DNA of 64,000 nucleotides, taken from the NCBI GenBank assembly GCA_027943745.1, contig AP025763.1:434001-498000 (forward strand), written 5' to 3'. A model generated the notes under the pieces. That model ran no database searches. It worked only from the letters and a program-made list of their open reading frames with translations, and was not told where the DNA came from. This document shows positions 9,079-17,044 of the stretch, one piece after another. The position numbers and the translations under genes are program-made. The first letter of the stretch is position 1; the number at the start of each line of letters is the position of its first letter. Origin of the DNA: Neptuniibacter victor (lineage in GTDB: Bacteria; Pseudomonadota; Gammaproteobacteria; Pseudomonadales; Balneatricaceae).

Positions 9079-9261
9079 ATGAATGAATTTACGTTGGAAG
9101 AGCTAAATCTTTTATTGTCTGTTTTTGAAAAAGCAGGCGTTAGCGCAAGTGATAGTGAAGAGGGCGAGATGCTTAAACGCTTGCAAGCTGCGCAAGAAAA
9201 CCGACAAGAGCTGGACAGTATGGAGTTTGATGACTGCCTAGGTGGTGCATGTAAGCTGTAA
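9079..9261 (+). CDS. small acidic protein of unknown function
   Basis: A 60-aa, strongly acidic, mostly helical protein (FTLEELNLLLSVFEKAG... EEGEMLKRLQAAQE...) ending in DDCLGGACKL with two cysteines. It starts 26 bases after recJ and a clear terminator follows its stop, which supports a real last gene of the ydcF-recJ operon. The ribosome binding site is weak. I do not recognise the family. Confidence 0.6.
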   Translation: MNEFTLEELNLLLSVFEKAGVSASDSEEGEMLKRLQAAQENRQELDSMEFDDCLGGACKL

Positions 9262-9277
9262 ACCGATAGCGTAATAT

Positions 9278-9304
9278 GATCGGCGTCCTCTGCGCCGATC
9301 TTTT
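9278..9304 (+). terminator. rho-independent terminator of the recJ operon
   Basis: GATCGGCG and CGCCGATC pair perfectly around a 7-base loop, followed by TTTT. It lies 16 bases after the 60-aa gene. Confidence 0.85.
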
Positions 9305-9661
9305 GAGCACCTCTCCTCAGACTATCTCGTGCTAGCTATCAAGCTCTCCTTAACTATGGCTTGTACGTTAAGCTGAAAGCAATCCGAATATTTAAGTCGG
9401 TAACATCAAGTCCTAAAAGCCTGCCATCTAGAAAATAAAACTCCTCTGCCTCTAGCGGGCTTTCTAACAGACTGTTGATAAGTTTTTCTATTAGACCTTT
9501 CTTAACTACAAACGGAGTCACTGCGTGGCTGAGTTATCTGAATTTTTTGGAAGATTCACTAGATAGCTGTGTTACCGCGGTGGTGATTAGTGTCATCTCA
9601 AAGCTTCTCGCAATGTTCCTATAGTTGATTGTCATGGTAGGTGAATTGTTTTATTGCGCCC
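9305..9661. other. intergenic stretch, nothing recognised
   Basis: About 360 bases between the recJ-operon terminator and the FNR box of nrdD. I see no convincing ORF, RNA gene or repeat. A complete NrdR-box pair was looked for and not found by eye. Confidence 0.4.
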
Positions 9662-9704
9662 TTGATATCTGTCAAGGATGATTTAGAGTTTTATTGTCAA
9701 TAAT
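9662..9704 (+). promoter_or_regulatory. FNR/ANR-dependent promoter of nrdD
   Basis: An FNR-type box TTGAT-ATCT-GTCAA (9662-9675; 9 of 10 conserved bases) is followed at class II distance by the -10 hexamer AATAAT (9699-9704). With the box centred at -41.5, transcription would start near 9710-9711. This fits an oxygen-independent reductase gene. Confidence 0.7.
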
Positions 9705-9761
9705 GCACCATATATTGCGTTTGTTTTTAATTTAATGTCTATATGTTGTGTTGGTGGTCTA

Positions 9762-11498
9762 ATGGATAGTTATCAGTCAGTGGCAGTGAAAAGTACGATA
9801 GATGAGTATTTAGAGCAGAGTGATTGGCGGGTAAATGCAAATGCGAACCAGGGATATTCACTGGGTGGGCTCATTCTTAATGTGTCGGGGAAAGTCATTG
9901 CTAATTATTGGCTTAATGAGGTGTACACCCAACCAATCGGTATGGCGCACCGGCAAGGTGATATACATATTCATGATCTGGATATGTTATCGGGGTATTG
10001 TGCAGGATGGTCATTAAGGACACTACTGCATGAAGGTTTGAATGGCATTCCTGGCCGTTCAGAGAGTGCTCCCCCTAAACACCTTTCTAGTGCCATAGGT
10101 CAGATTGTTAATTTTTTAGGAACGCTACAAAATGAGTGGGCTGGCGCTCAAGCGTTTAGTTCTTTTGATACTTATTTAGCACCTTACATTCGGAAAGATA
10201 ATCTCTCTTATACCGATGTACTTCAGTCTATTCAGGAATTGATCTATAACCTGAATGTCCCGTCGCGCTGGGGGACTCAGACCCCTTTTACTAATCTCAC
10301 CTTTGATTGGCACTGCCCAGATGATTTACACGATCAAATTCCAGTGATTGCAGGGGAGGAAATGCCGTTTAGTTACGGTGATCTGCAGGTCGAGATGGAT
10401 ATGATAAATCGTGCATATCTTGAGATCATGGCAAAAGGGGATGCAAAAGGGCGTGTATTTACCTTCCCTATACCCACTTACAATATTACGTCTGATTTTG
10501 AGTGGGAGGGAGAGAATGCCGATCGCTTATTTGAACTGACAGCTAAATATGGTTTGCCCTATTTTCAAAATTTCATTCGTTCTGATTTAGAGCCGAATAT
10601 GGTTCGTTCGATGTGCTGTCGTTTGCAGTTAGACCTTCGGGAGCTACTTAAACGTGGCAATGGTCTATTTGGTTCGGCAGAGCAGACAGGGTCTATAGGT
10701 GTCGTCACGATCAACTGTGCGCGATTAGGTTTTCTTCATCAAGATGATTGGCAAAGTTTATATGAGCACTTAGATCATTTGCTGAATCTTGCTAAGGAAT
10801 CGTTAGAACTGAAGCGCACTAAAATTCAGGGCTTGATGGATGAAGGACTATTTCCCTATACAAAACGTTATTTAGGTACCCTGCGCAATCATTTTTCCAC
10901 CATTGGAGTGAATGGTATCAATGAGATGTTGCGGAATTTTTCAGCAGATGAGATGGATGTAAGTGGTGATATTGGTCGAGAAAATGCGGCTGAATTTTTA
11001 GATTTTATCAATCAGAAATTGACGAAGTTTCAACAAGAAACTGGACACCTTTATAATTTAGAAGCGACGCCTGCTGAAGGTACCACTTATCGTTTTGCGA
11101 AAGAGGATCAAAAACGTTTCCCAGGTATATTGCAGGCGGGCAGTGAAATACAGCCTTATTATACCAATTCTAGTCAGCTTCCTGTTGGCTACACCGATGA
11201 TCCTTTTCAGGCTTTAGAAGAGCAGGATGAGCTGCAAACTCGCTATACAGGAGGAACGGTGCTGCATCTTTATATGCGCGAACGCATATCTAGTATTAGA
11301 GCATGTAAACAGCTTGTTAAAACTGCACTAACGCGTTTTGCACTTCCTTATATCACAATTACTCCCACGTTTTCGATCTGCCCTGTTCATGGTTATTTGG
11401 ACGGTGAACATCAGTTTTGTCCTAAGTGCGACGAGCAAATACTTAGGGCTAAATCCGAATCTGGGGATAGTCATTTAGAGCAAACAACAGAGAGGTAA
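9762..11498 (+). CDS. nrdD: anaerobic ribonucleoside-triphosphate reductase, catalytic body without glycyl-radical tail
   Basis: Class III ribonucleotide reductase, which makes dNTPs without oxygen. From ATG 9762 it is 578 aa. It has no N-terminal ATP-cone; it starts directly in the barrel domain (GDIHIHDLD at 66-74, TPFTNLTFDW at 174-183, SMCCRLQLDLREL near 283-295 with the likely radical cysteine, GSIGVVTINCARLG). The C-terminal zinc-type motif CPVHGY...CPKC (C540, C553, C556) is present. The protein stops 22 residues later with no RVxGY glycyl-radical motif; that motif is encoded by the next small gene. ATG 9735 is also in frame, but GGTGG precedes 9762. Confidence 0.9.
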   Translation: MDSYQSVAVKSTIDEYLEQSDWRVNANANQGYSLGGLILNVSGKVIANYWLNEVYTQPIGMAHRQGDIHIHDLDMLSGYCAGWSLRTLLHEGLNGIPGRSESAPPKHLSSAIGQIVNFLGTLQNEWAGAQAFSSFDTYLAPYIRKDNLSYTDVLQSIQELIYNLNVPSRWGTQTPFTNLTFDWHCPDDLHDQIPVIAGEEMPFSYGDLQVEMDMINRAYLEIMAKGDAKGRVFTFPIPTYNITSDFEWEGENADRLFELTAKYGLPYFQNFIRSDLEPNMVRSMCCRLQLDLRELLKRGNGLFGSAEQTGSIGVVTINCARLGFLHQDDWQSLYEHLDHLLNLAKESLELKRTKIQGLMDEGLFPYTKRYLGTLRNHFSTIGVNGINEMLRNFSADEMDVSGDIGRENAAEFLDFINQKLTKFQQETGHLYNLEATPAEGTTYRFAKEDQKRFPGILQAGSEIQPYYTNSSQLPVGYTDDPFQALEEQDELQTRYTGGTVLHLYMRERISSIRACKQLVKTALTRFALPYITITPTFSICPVHGYLDGEHQFCPKCDEQILRAKSESGDSHLEQTTER

Positions 11499-11502
11499 CA
11501 CC

Positions 11503-11673
11503 ATGAATAATGAACAAATAGAAAAAGCATTATTGCAAAACGAAGATCGACAACCCTGTGAGGTATGGACGCGAGTGATGGGATACCATCGTCCTGTTGC
11601 GCAATTTAATATTGGAAAAAAAGCGGAGCACCATGAGCGTAAGCATTATAGCGAACAGACTAAAGATGCTTAA
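11503..11673 (+). CDS. free-standing NrdD glycyl-radical domain (56 aa)
   Basis: This 56-aa gene carries the part missing from the preceding nrdD: CEVWTRVMGYHRPVAQFN, then GKKAEHHERKHY. RVMGY matches the glycyl-radical motif of class III reductases, placing the radical at G27, and the GK..E...R tail matches the usual C-terminus. It has its own AGAGG, 7 bases before ATG and overlapping the nrdD stop codon, and is in a different frame (+1) from nrdD. It probably docks on NrdD to complete the enzyme, as GrcA/YfiD does for pyruvate formate-lyase. The alternative is a frameshift or sequence error splitting one gene. Confidence 0.85.
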   Translation: MNNEQIEKALLQNEDRQPCEVWTRVMGYHRPVAQFNIGKKAEHHERKHYSEQTKDA

Positions 11674-12394
11674 TATTACTAGCAGAGAGGAGCCTCGTTG
11701 TCTGGAAGTGGGAGGCTTTACACCGATAACAACGATTGATTATCCTGATCACCTTGCCTGCGTTGTTTATACACAAGGCTGCTCTCTGCGATGTAAATAT
11801 TGTCAAAATAAAGAACTGATTCCTTTTACAGGAACGCAAACAGTAATCCATTGGTTTGAGATAGAAAGCTATCTGAAGAAACGATTAGGGATGCTTGAAG
11901 CCGTTGTTTTTAGTGGTGGAGAACCAACACTTCAGCCTGGTTTGGGCGAAGCGATCTCTTCCGTAACGGCGATGGGCTTTAAGGTAGGGCTGCATACTGC
12001 TGGAGTAAGCGTGGCAGCACTGACAAAGGTATTACCTAAGCTAAGTTGGGTAGGTCTAGATGTAAAAGCATTAAAAGCCGATTATGAATATATAACGGGA
12101 AGAAGGCAGCAGTGGGGACAAAATCAGAGCAGTTTGGCGTTATTGTTAGCGTCCAATATTGGATTTGAATGCCGTACTACTGTGGATTGGCGGTTGACCA
12201 CACCTGAGAAGGTACTTGAATTAGCCCAGCGACTCTCTGATCAAGGTGTTGAGCAGTACGCTGTACAGGTTAATCACGGTATCCAGTGTCTCGACGCTGA
12301 GCTGCAAACGAAACCTTACTTAGACAACGAGCGCCAATTAATTTTAAAAGAGAGATTGGCGTCGCTTTTTCCTCGTTTTCGATGGCGAGAGTAA
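11633..12394 (+). CDS. nrdG: anaerobic reductase-activating protein, radical SAM
   Basis: Radical-SAM activase that generates the glycyl radical on NrdD, here presumably on the separate tail peptide. The 253-aa protein has CSLRCKYC (C50, C54, C57) binding the 4Fe-4S cluster, preceded by LEVGGFTPITTIDYPD, and FSGGEPTLQ (SAM-binding GGE). The length and the VGGFTP...TIDYP lead fit the longer NrdG2 type rather than E. coli NrdG. It overlaps the glycyl-domain gene by 41 bases from ATG 11633 (GGAG 4 bases upstream). ATG 11666, overlapping the stop by 8 bases, is an equally possible start. Its stop abuts the stop of the convergent kinase gene. Confidence 0.88.
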   Translation: MSVSIIANRLKMLNITSREEPRCLEVGGFTPITTIDYPDHLACVVYTQGCSLRCKYCQNKELIPFTGTQTVIHWFEIESYLKKRLGMLEAVVFSGGEPTLQPGLGEAISSVTAMGFKVGLHTAGVSVAALTKVLPKLSWVGLDVKALKADYEYITGRRQQWGQNQSSLALLLASNIGFECRTTVDWRLTTPEKVLELAQRLSDQGVEQYAVQVNHGIQCLDAELQTKPYLDNERQLILKERLASLFPRFRWRE

Positions 12395-14122
12395 TCACTT
12401 TAGCCAAAAAGCAATTAAGGTGAAGATCGCAATCATAAACCACACTAAGGACATTAATTGCCAGAAGAGTAATGCATTCGGTGATTTTTGTTCGTTTTCT
12501 CTTGGTTCGAGGAAATCAGGGTTGGGCTCTGTTAAGTCGTGTATAAACTGGTCGATGCTGTCATAACGTAACTGCGGTTCTATCGCCATCGCTTTTTCCA
12601 AAGCGCGGTCAAACCAGATGGGGATAATAGGGTTATGTCTATCGGCTGGAATATATTTTAGTTTTTGTAAATGTTGAGGTTTTTCGCAAGTTTCTAAACC
12701 ACTTCCAAAGGGAAGCTGTTGCGTGAAAATTTCATAAGTCATTGCCGCTAGAGAGAACATATCCCCCTTAAAGCCGGTATTCTGTCCGAGCCTAAAAACA
12801 GGATCTGAGTAATTGAGTGTCCCTAAGATTCGGTCTCTTTCTATGGGTACGAAAATTTCATTAATTCCTGCAACAAATACTGAGCCAAAATCAACGATAA
12901 CGGCACTATTGTCAGGGCGAACCATGACGTTACTTGGTTTTAAATCTTGGTGTAGAGTTTCTCTTTGATGAAATGCTTTAATCCCTTGGGCAATCTCTTT
13001 GACTATTTTGATGGCTAGCGCCGGTTTTGGCGTTGGATTATTGTTAATCCACTCATCAAGAGGGAGCCCATCTATTGGTTCCATTAGATAATAGAGAAAC
13101 GTTTTTGCTCGATTAGGAATAAATACTTCCACAACATAGGGGCTATCAATACGGCTACCCACCCACTCTTCCATGACAAAACGTTCTATATAGGCTGTAT
13201 CATCTTCGTAATTACGAGAAGGGGTTTTCATTACCCACTGTTTGTTTGTTTCTAAATCTCGAACTTTATAGAGTTGGCTGCGGTTGCTGGCGTAGAGTTC
13301 TGACTCTATAAGGTAGTCATCAATCTTCATCCCAACTTCTAGTTCAGGCGGGAAGGGTAATATTGTTAAACGATCAGCCATATCGTGGATAGAATCGTCT
13401 TCTATCGAATCGATACGTACTAATTGGCAGCTAAGGTTATCGGTGCTGCCAGCCTCAAACGCCGCTTGTACTAAGCGCTGACTACATTCATTTAGATCTG
13501 GGTCAGACAGTGATAACTGTTTGAGTTGTGAAGGTTCAAGTACGTCATGTATTCCATCAGTACTCAGTAGGAATAGGTCACCCTCCTCAACATCAATAAC
13601 TTTGTAATCAATTTCAAGGTGGGTATCCATGCCCATCGCCCGAGAAAGGCAGCTATTGCTTTCACTTAAGCGAGTGATGTGATCTTCGGTGAGAAGTTCC
13701 AGTTTATCTCTTCTTAGCAGATGGATCCGACTGTCACCAATGTGAAAAAGATGCGCTTTATGGGATTTGATCACTAAGGTTGAAAGGGTGCAGACGTGGC
13801 CTCTCGTTGTTGATAGAAACTCATGGCTGCGGGAATAAAGTAATCGATTGATAGAGGTCAGAACTTTTTGTGCGGATTTGCTGACAGTCCATATGTCTGG
13901 TGTATCGAAGTAATCGCTTAAAAACTCTTGTACGCAGTATTGTGCAGCTTCAGCCCCGGCTTCAGCTGTGCTGACGCCGTCGGCAATGATGGCTGCAGCA
14001 CCTTTGGTGGTTAAAAGGTTCCCTTCTGGTTGAAAGAAACCTAAGCAGTCTTCATTGCGTGCTTTACGCCCCTCGATACTGTGTTGTCCTACAGAGAGCT
14101 CGATCTCATTACTTAGATACAT
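12395..14122 (-). CDS. bifunctional PP2C phosphatase / serine-threonine kinase
   Basis: A 575-aa fusion. Residues about 10-245 are a PP2C-type phosphatase (ADGVSTAEAGAEA, HIGDSRIHLL, LLSTDGIHD, GSTDNLSCQ, carrying the metal aspartates). Residues about 265-530 are a protein kinase with VMKTPSR lysine, catalytic loop HQDLKPSNV and DFGS; the glycine-rich loop is weak. A single membrane helix lies at the C-terminus (about 550-573), so it is probably tail-anchored and cytoplasmic. In pseudomonads a similar kinase gene neighbours the nasA nitrate transporter, and here it also follows a nitrate transporter, 73 bases downstream. The substrate is unknown; control of nitrate uptake is inference. Confidence 0.85.
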   Translation of the reverse strand: MYLSNEIELSVGQHSIEGRKARNEDCLGFFQPEGNLLTTKGAAAIIADGVSTAEAGAEAAQYCVQEFLSDYFDTPDIWTVSKSAQKVLTSINRLLYSRSHEFLSTTRGHVCTLSTLVIKSHKAHLFHIGDSRIHLLRRDKLELLTEDHITRLSESNSCLSRAMGMDTHLEIDYKVIDVEEGDLFLLSTDGIHDVLEPSQLKQLSLSDPDLNECSQRLVQAAFEAGSTDNLSCQLVRIDSIEDDSIHDMADRLTILPFPPELEVGMKIDDYLIESELYASNRSQLYKVRDLETNKQWVMKTPSRNYEDDTAYIERFVMEEWVGSRIDSPYVVEVFIPNRAKTFLYYLMEPIDGLPLDEWINNNPTPKPALAIKIVKEIAQGIKAFHQRETLHQDLKPSNVMVRPDNSAVIVDFGSVFVAGINEIFVPIERDRILGTLNYSDPVFRLGQNTGFKGDMFSLAAMTYEIFTQQLPFGSGLETCEKPQHLQKLKYIPADRHNPIIPIWFDRALEKAMAIEPQLRYDSIDQFIHDLTEPNPDFLEPRENEQKSPNALLFWQLMSLVWFMIAIFTLIAFWLK

Positions 14123-14153
14123 GACCTCATCCTGTGCAGTGTCACGCTAACAA

Positions 14154-14183
14154 AGAAGAGAGCCCTATCAGTGACTCTCTTCT
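14154..14183 (-). other. hairpin between the nitrate transporter and kinase genes
   Basis: AGAAGAGAG and CTCTCTTCT pair over 9 bp around a 12-base loop. On the minus strand the stem is followed by TTTGTT, so it could be a weak terminator that lowers kinase expression relative to the transporter. Confidence 0.4.
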
Positions 14184-14195
14184 CAAGGAGTAGTG

Positions 14196-15668
14196 TTACT
14201 CTACGTCGATTAACTGAACAGTACCATCGGGTAGTACCTCAGCCATTTTCCCGCTTGGTTCATCCATGAATTGAACCATCATGAACACTACGGCAGCAGA
14301 AGCGGCGATTACCATGAAGAAAGTAGAGTAATCGACAAAGCTTAAGACTGTTAAATAACAGACGGCACCAACGTTACCATAAGCACCTGCCATACCCGCT
14401 ATCTGACCTGTCATTCTGCGCTGAATGAGAGGTACGACTGCGAATACTGCGCCTTCGCCTGCTTGGACAAAGAAAGAGCAGCACATGGTTGCGATAACTG
14501 CTAACGGAATCCACCAGCCACCATCAATCTGACTTAAGACCATGTAACCAATCGCAAGCCCTAGGATAAGTACGCTTAAGGTCTTTTTACGGCCAATTTT
14601 ATCACTTAAGTGACCGCCTGTTGGGCGAGCAACCAAGTTCATAAAGGCAAAACCAGATGCGAGTAAGCCTGCTTTAACTGGATCGAGGCCTTCAAATGTT
14701 TCTAAGAAAAATAGTGGCAGCATTGATACAACCGCAAGCTCAGAGCCAAATGTTGCGAAATAGGCAACATTTAAAACGGCAACTTGTTTGAACTTATAGC
14801 GGTGTAGTTCAGGTACCCCATTCTTAAGGTTTTCGGCGTTAACGCGATAGATCGCTTTGAGTTGTATAAAAAATAGAACCACTAAAGTGACGTAGATAGC
14901 GTTAGTGGAAAAGCCGTCTAATAGGCCTATGTTAGTGGGAGAAAGCTTCCATGTAAGAACAGCCAGTGCTGCATACATTGGGATATTCATTAGGATATAG
15001 AAAACGAAATCTTTTTTACTAGTAACTTCTAAGCCACCGCTCTTCTTTGGCTTAAAGTAAGTAGAGCCCTTGGGTGTATTGCGTGCCATTTTGTAATAGA
15101 AAAGGCCGTATAGCATGGCAATTACACCAATCGAAACAAGGGCATAGCGCCAGCCATTTTCACCACCATACATCAGTGCGATGGTAGGTAAAGTCATGGC
15201 GCCAGCAGCGGAACCGAAGTTACCCCAGCCGCCGTATATGCCTTCAGCTACCCCGACCTGTTTGGCTGGGAACCACTCGCTTACCATTCGAATACCGATA
15301 ACAAAGCCGGCGCCAATAAAGCCGCTTAGGAAGCGCATAATGGCCAGTTGTTCATAGGTTTGAGCTGCCGCAAAGCCAAGGCAGATACCACCACCAATGA
15401 CGAGCAAAATACTGTAAACAATTCGGGGGCCGTATTTATCCACTAAGGTACCGATCACAATTCGTGAAGGGATTGTTAACGCAACATTCAAAATTAATAG
15501 CGCTTTAACTTCGGCGCTGCTTAGCCCGAAAACCTCTTTTATATAGGCGAGCATCGGCGCATGGCTGAACCAGACAACGAATGTTAGAAAGAATGCGAAC
15601 CAGGTTATATGTAAGGTTTTTATTTTGGGATCGCCAAAATTAAATAACCTTATTCCGCTAGTAGACAT
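14196..15668 (-). CDS. MFS nitrate transporter, NasA/NarK family
   Basis: A 490-aa major facilitator protein with 12 predicted membrane helices. The nitrate/nitrite porter signatures are visible: [12 protein letters not shown] in helix 5 and [13 protein letters not shown] in helix 11. Opening residues ([19 protein letters not shown]) resemble NasA-type carriers more than NarK1/K2. I chose ATG 15668 because AGGAG lies 7 bases upstream; an upstream in-frame start at 15695 has none. It heads an apparent two-gene operon with the PP2C-kinase fusion. The promoter carries FNR and NarL sites, more typical of respiration than assimilation. Confidence 0.9.
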   Translation of the reverse strand: MSTSGIRLFNFGDPKIKTLHITWFAFFLTFVVWFSHAPMLAYIKEVFGLSSAEVKALLILNVALTIPSRIVIGTLVDKYGPRIVYSILLVIGGGICLGFAAAQTYEQLAIMRFLSGFIGAGFVIGIRMVSEWFPAKQVGVAEGIYGGWGNFGSAAGAMTLPTIALMYGGENGWRYALVSIGVIAMLYGLFYYKMARNTPKGSTYFKPKKSGGLEVTSKKDFVFYILMNIPMYAALAVLTWKLSPTNIGLLDGFSTNAIYVTLVVLFFIQLKAIYRVNAENLKNGVPELHRYKFKQVAVLNVAYFATFGSELAVVSMLPLFFLETFEGLDPVKAGLLASGFAFMNLVARPTGGHLSDKIGRKKTLSVLILGLAIGYMVLSQIDGGWWIPLAVIATMCCSFFVQAGEGAVFAVVPLIQRRMTGQIAGMAGAYGNVGAVCYLTVLSFVDYSTFFMVIAASAAVVFMMVQFMDEPSGKMAEVLPDGTVQLIDVE

Positions 15669-15901
15669 GTGATTGCTCCTAAAAGTTAACAGCATTGTAA
15701 TTTAGGTAGAATCCTCTAGGGGATGAGCCTTTCTATTGAATTACCTAGAAACCTACGGGACTTACTCGCAAACTATCTCGCTTAGAGGACCCTGCAAAAG
15801 GGCGGCAATACTGTGCGAATGCTTCGGGTAGGCCTAATTCATACCTAGTTATTAATTGGCCTTTATAGCGGCTAAATTAAGCCTTTATTGCAGGTGAGGT
15901 G

Positions 15902-15915
15902 TTGATATATATCAA
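15902..15915 (-). promoter_or_regulatory. FNR/ANR box upstream of the minus-strand nitrate transporter
   Basis: TTGAT-ATAT-ATCAA is a perfect match to the FNR/ANR consensus. If centred at -41.5, transcription starts near 15867 on the minus strand, leaving a leader of about 200 bases before the ATG at 15668. The -10 region (TAATTT) is weak. Confidence 0.8.
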
Positions 15916-15951
15916 TTTTTTCTGGGCGTAATGGTCACTCTGTTCCGCCTC

Positions 15952-15967
15952 TACCTCTTAAGGGGTA
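15952..15967 (-). promoter_or_regulatory. NarL 7-2-7 site upstream of the minus-strand nitrate transporter
   Basis: TACCTCT-TA-AGGGGTA is two inverted heptamers, both fitting the NarL/NarP consensus TACYYMT, with the canonical 2-base gap. Its centre (15959.5) lies 51 bp upstream of the FNR-box centre. Confidence 0.75.
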
Positions 15968-16239
15968 TCGCGTGTTTTTCTGTTTAATTCTTTGTATTTG
16001 AAGGTTTTTTTTGTGTTGTTTGTAAGGTGTTTTAAAACAGAGGAGTAGTTGGGTTCATAGGGGGTACTGCTGTGTTGCTTTAAAAAGTCGAGGCAGAAGT
16101 GAACATTTTTTTACTCAGTGGTAGTGAAAAATTATCTCTTCAGAGGTATTGGTTTGGAAGGCAGGAGAAATTATCGTAGTTTGCGTTATCACAGCGATTG
16201 TAACTAACACCCCTTACACCCTTAGGGGGCTAGATAATA
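15968..16239. other. intergenic stretch with a degenerate NarL-like palindrome
   Basis: No convincing ORF. The one notable element is TACACCC-TT-AGGGGGC at 16215-16230, a 7-2-7 arrangement with several mismatches to the NarL heptamer, followed by GATAAT (16233-16238), a 5-of-6 match to a -10 hexamer. No good -35 is seen. Confidence 0.3.
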
Positions 16240-16358
16240 ATATCTCCCCATTATCTGGTTAGTTACTTTAGCTGTATAGCCAGACTCACTGGAGAGAATT
16301 TCTCTCATATTTCTTTGCAAAGAGCCCCGGCGAAATTATATTGTTTCGCCGGTTTTTT
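16240..16358 (+). ncRNA. candidate small RNA, rightward, ending at the narL-facing terminator
   Basis: No ORF is seen, but the stretch ends in a strong rightward terminator and holds a second hairpin just before it (GAGAGAA.TTCTCTC near 16293-16307). A 5-of-6 -10 hexamer lies at 16233-16238. The genes to the left run leftward, so no annotated gene explains this terminator. Nitrate- and oxygen-responsive small RNAs are known in other proteobacteria; no homology is claimed. The 5' end is a guess. Confidence 0.3.
16327..16358 (+). terminator. strong rho-independent terminator, rightward
   Basis: CCGGCGAAA pairs perfectly with TTTCGCCGG around an 8-base loop, followed by seven Ts on the plus strand. 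Read on the minus strand the hairpin has no T run, so it works for rightward transcripts. It lies 4 bases beyond the narL stop. Confidence 0.8.
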
Positions 16359-16361
16359 TGT

Positions 16362-17030
16362 TTATTTATCTAGACCTTCCTGCACTGCCCATACAGCAAC
16401 TTCAACGCGTGAACGTAGGTGAAGCTTTTTCAATAGGTGTTTGACGTGTACTTTTACTGTGCCTTCAGTAATGCTGAGCTTTCGCGCAATCAATTTGTTG
16501 GGTAGACCAGCAGAGATGAGTTTAATTATCTGCTTTTCACGAGGGGTTAGACTGCTAATGTCCGGGCCCTTCTTCGTTCTTTTGTTCTGCAAGGCTTCAG
16601 CTAGTAAGGTGGTGAGTCGATCGCTAATCACCATTTTGCCCAGCGCCGCTTGATTGAGGCTACTGAGAAGCTCCTCGGGCTCCATATCTTTTAGAAGATA
16701 GCCATCTGCACCAGCCTTAAGTGCGGCTACAACGTCTTCTTCGTTATCCGAAACCGTGAAAACCACGACACGAGATGTGACACCCGCGTCACGAAGCATC
16801 TTGAGTGTTTCAATGCCGTTTATTTCCGGCATATTCAGGTCGAGCAGTATGAGATCGGGCTCAAATTCTAGTGCGGCGGCTAGTCCTTCGTGAGCATTGC
16901 TGGCTTCTGCGACGACTCTTAATTCTGAATCAAGTTCGATCAGTTGTTTTACGCCTTTGCGTAGAAGAGGGTGGTCGTCAATTAGAAGAATGCTCGCAGC
17001 GCTAGCGTTTTCTTCATTATGATCTGTCAT
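16362..17030 (-). CDS. narL: nitrate/nitrite response regulator NarL
   Basis: Response regulator phosphorylated by NarX. The 222-aa protein has a receiver domain (about 12-128) with acidic pair D18/D19, phosphoacceptor D64 ([10 protein letters not shown]) and LLKD lysine, then a LuxR-type helix-turn-helix (about 155-215, [19 protein letters not shown]... [12 protein letters not shown]). It starts 14 bases after the narX stop. Its expected sites (TACYYMT pairs, 7-2-7) occur at three promoters in this window. Confidence 0.95.
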   Translation of the reverse strand: MTDHNEENASAASILLIDDHPLLRKGVKQLIELDSELRVVAEASNAHEGLAAALEFEPDLILLDLNMPEINGIETLKMLRDAGVTSRVVVFTVSDNEEDVVAALKAGADGYLLKDMEPEELLSSLNQAALGKMVISDRLTTLLAEALQNKRTKKGPDISSLTPREKQIIKLISAGLPNKLIARKLSITEGTVKVHVKHLLKKLHLRSRVEVAVWAVQEGLDK

Positions 17031-17044
17031 CGTTTGGCCTATTT

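Noticed and set aside
11479-11502. Programmed frameshift joining nrdD and the glycyl-radical domain
   Set aside because: No slippery heptamer is visible and the small gene has its own binding site and ATG. A sequencing error cannot be excluded and is stated in the finding.
15711-15727. ANTAR-type hexaloop in the nitrate transporter leader
   Set aside because: The loop CCTAGA does not fit the A1/G4 pattern expected of NasR/NasT targets.
16327-16358. Terminator assigned to narL
   Set aside because: On the minus strand the hairpin is followed by GGCTCTTTGC with no T run; the T tract lies on the plus-strand side.
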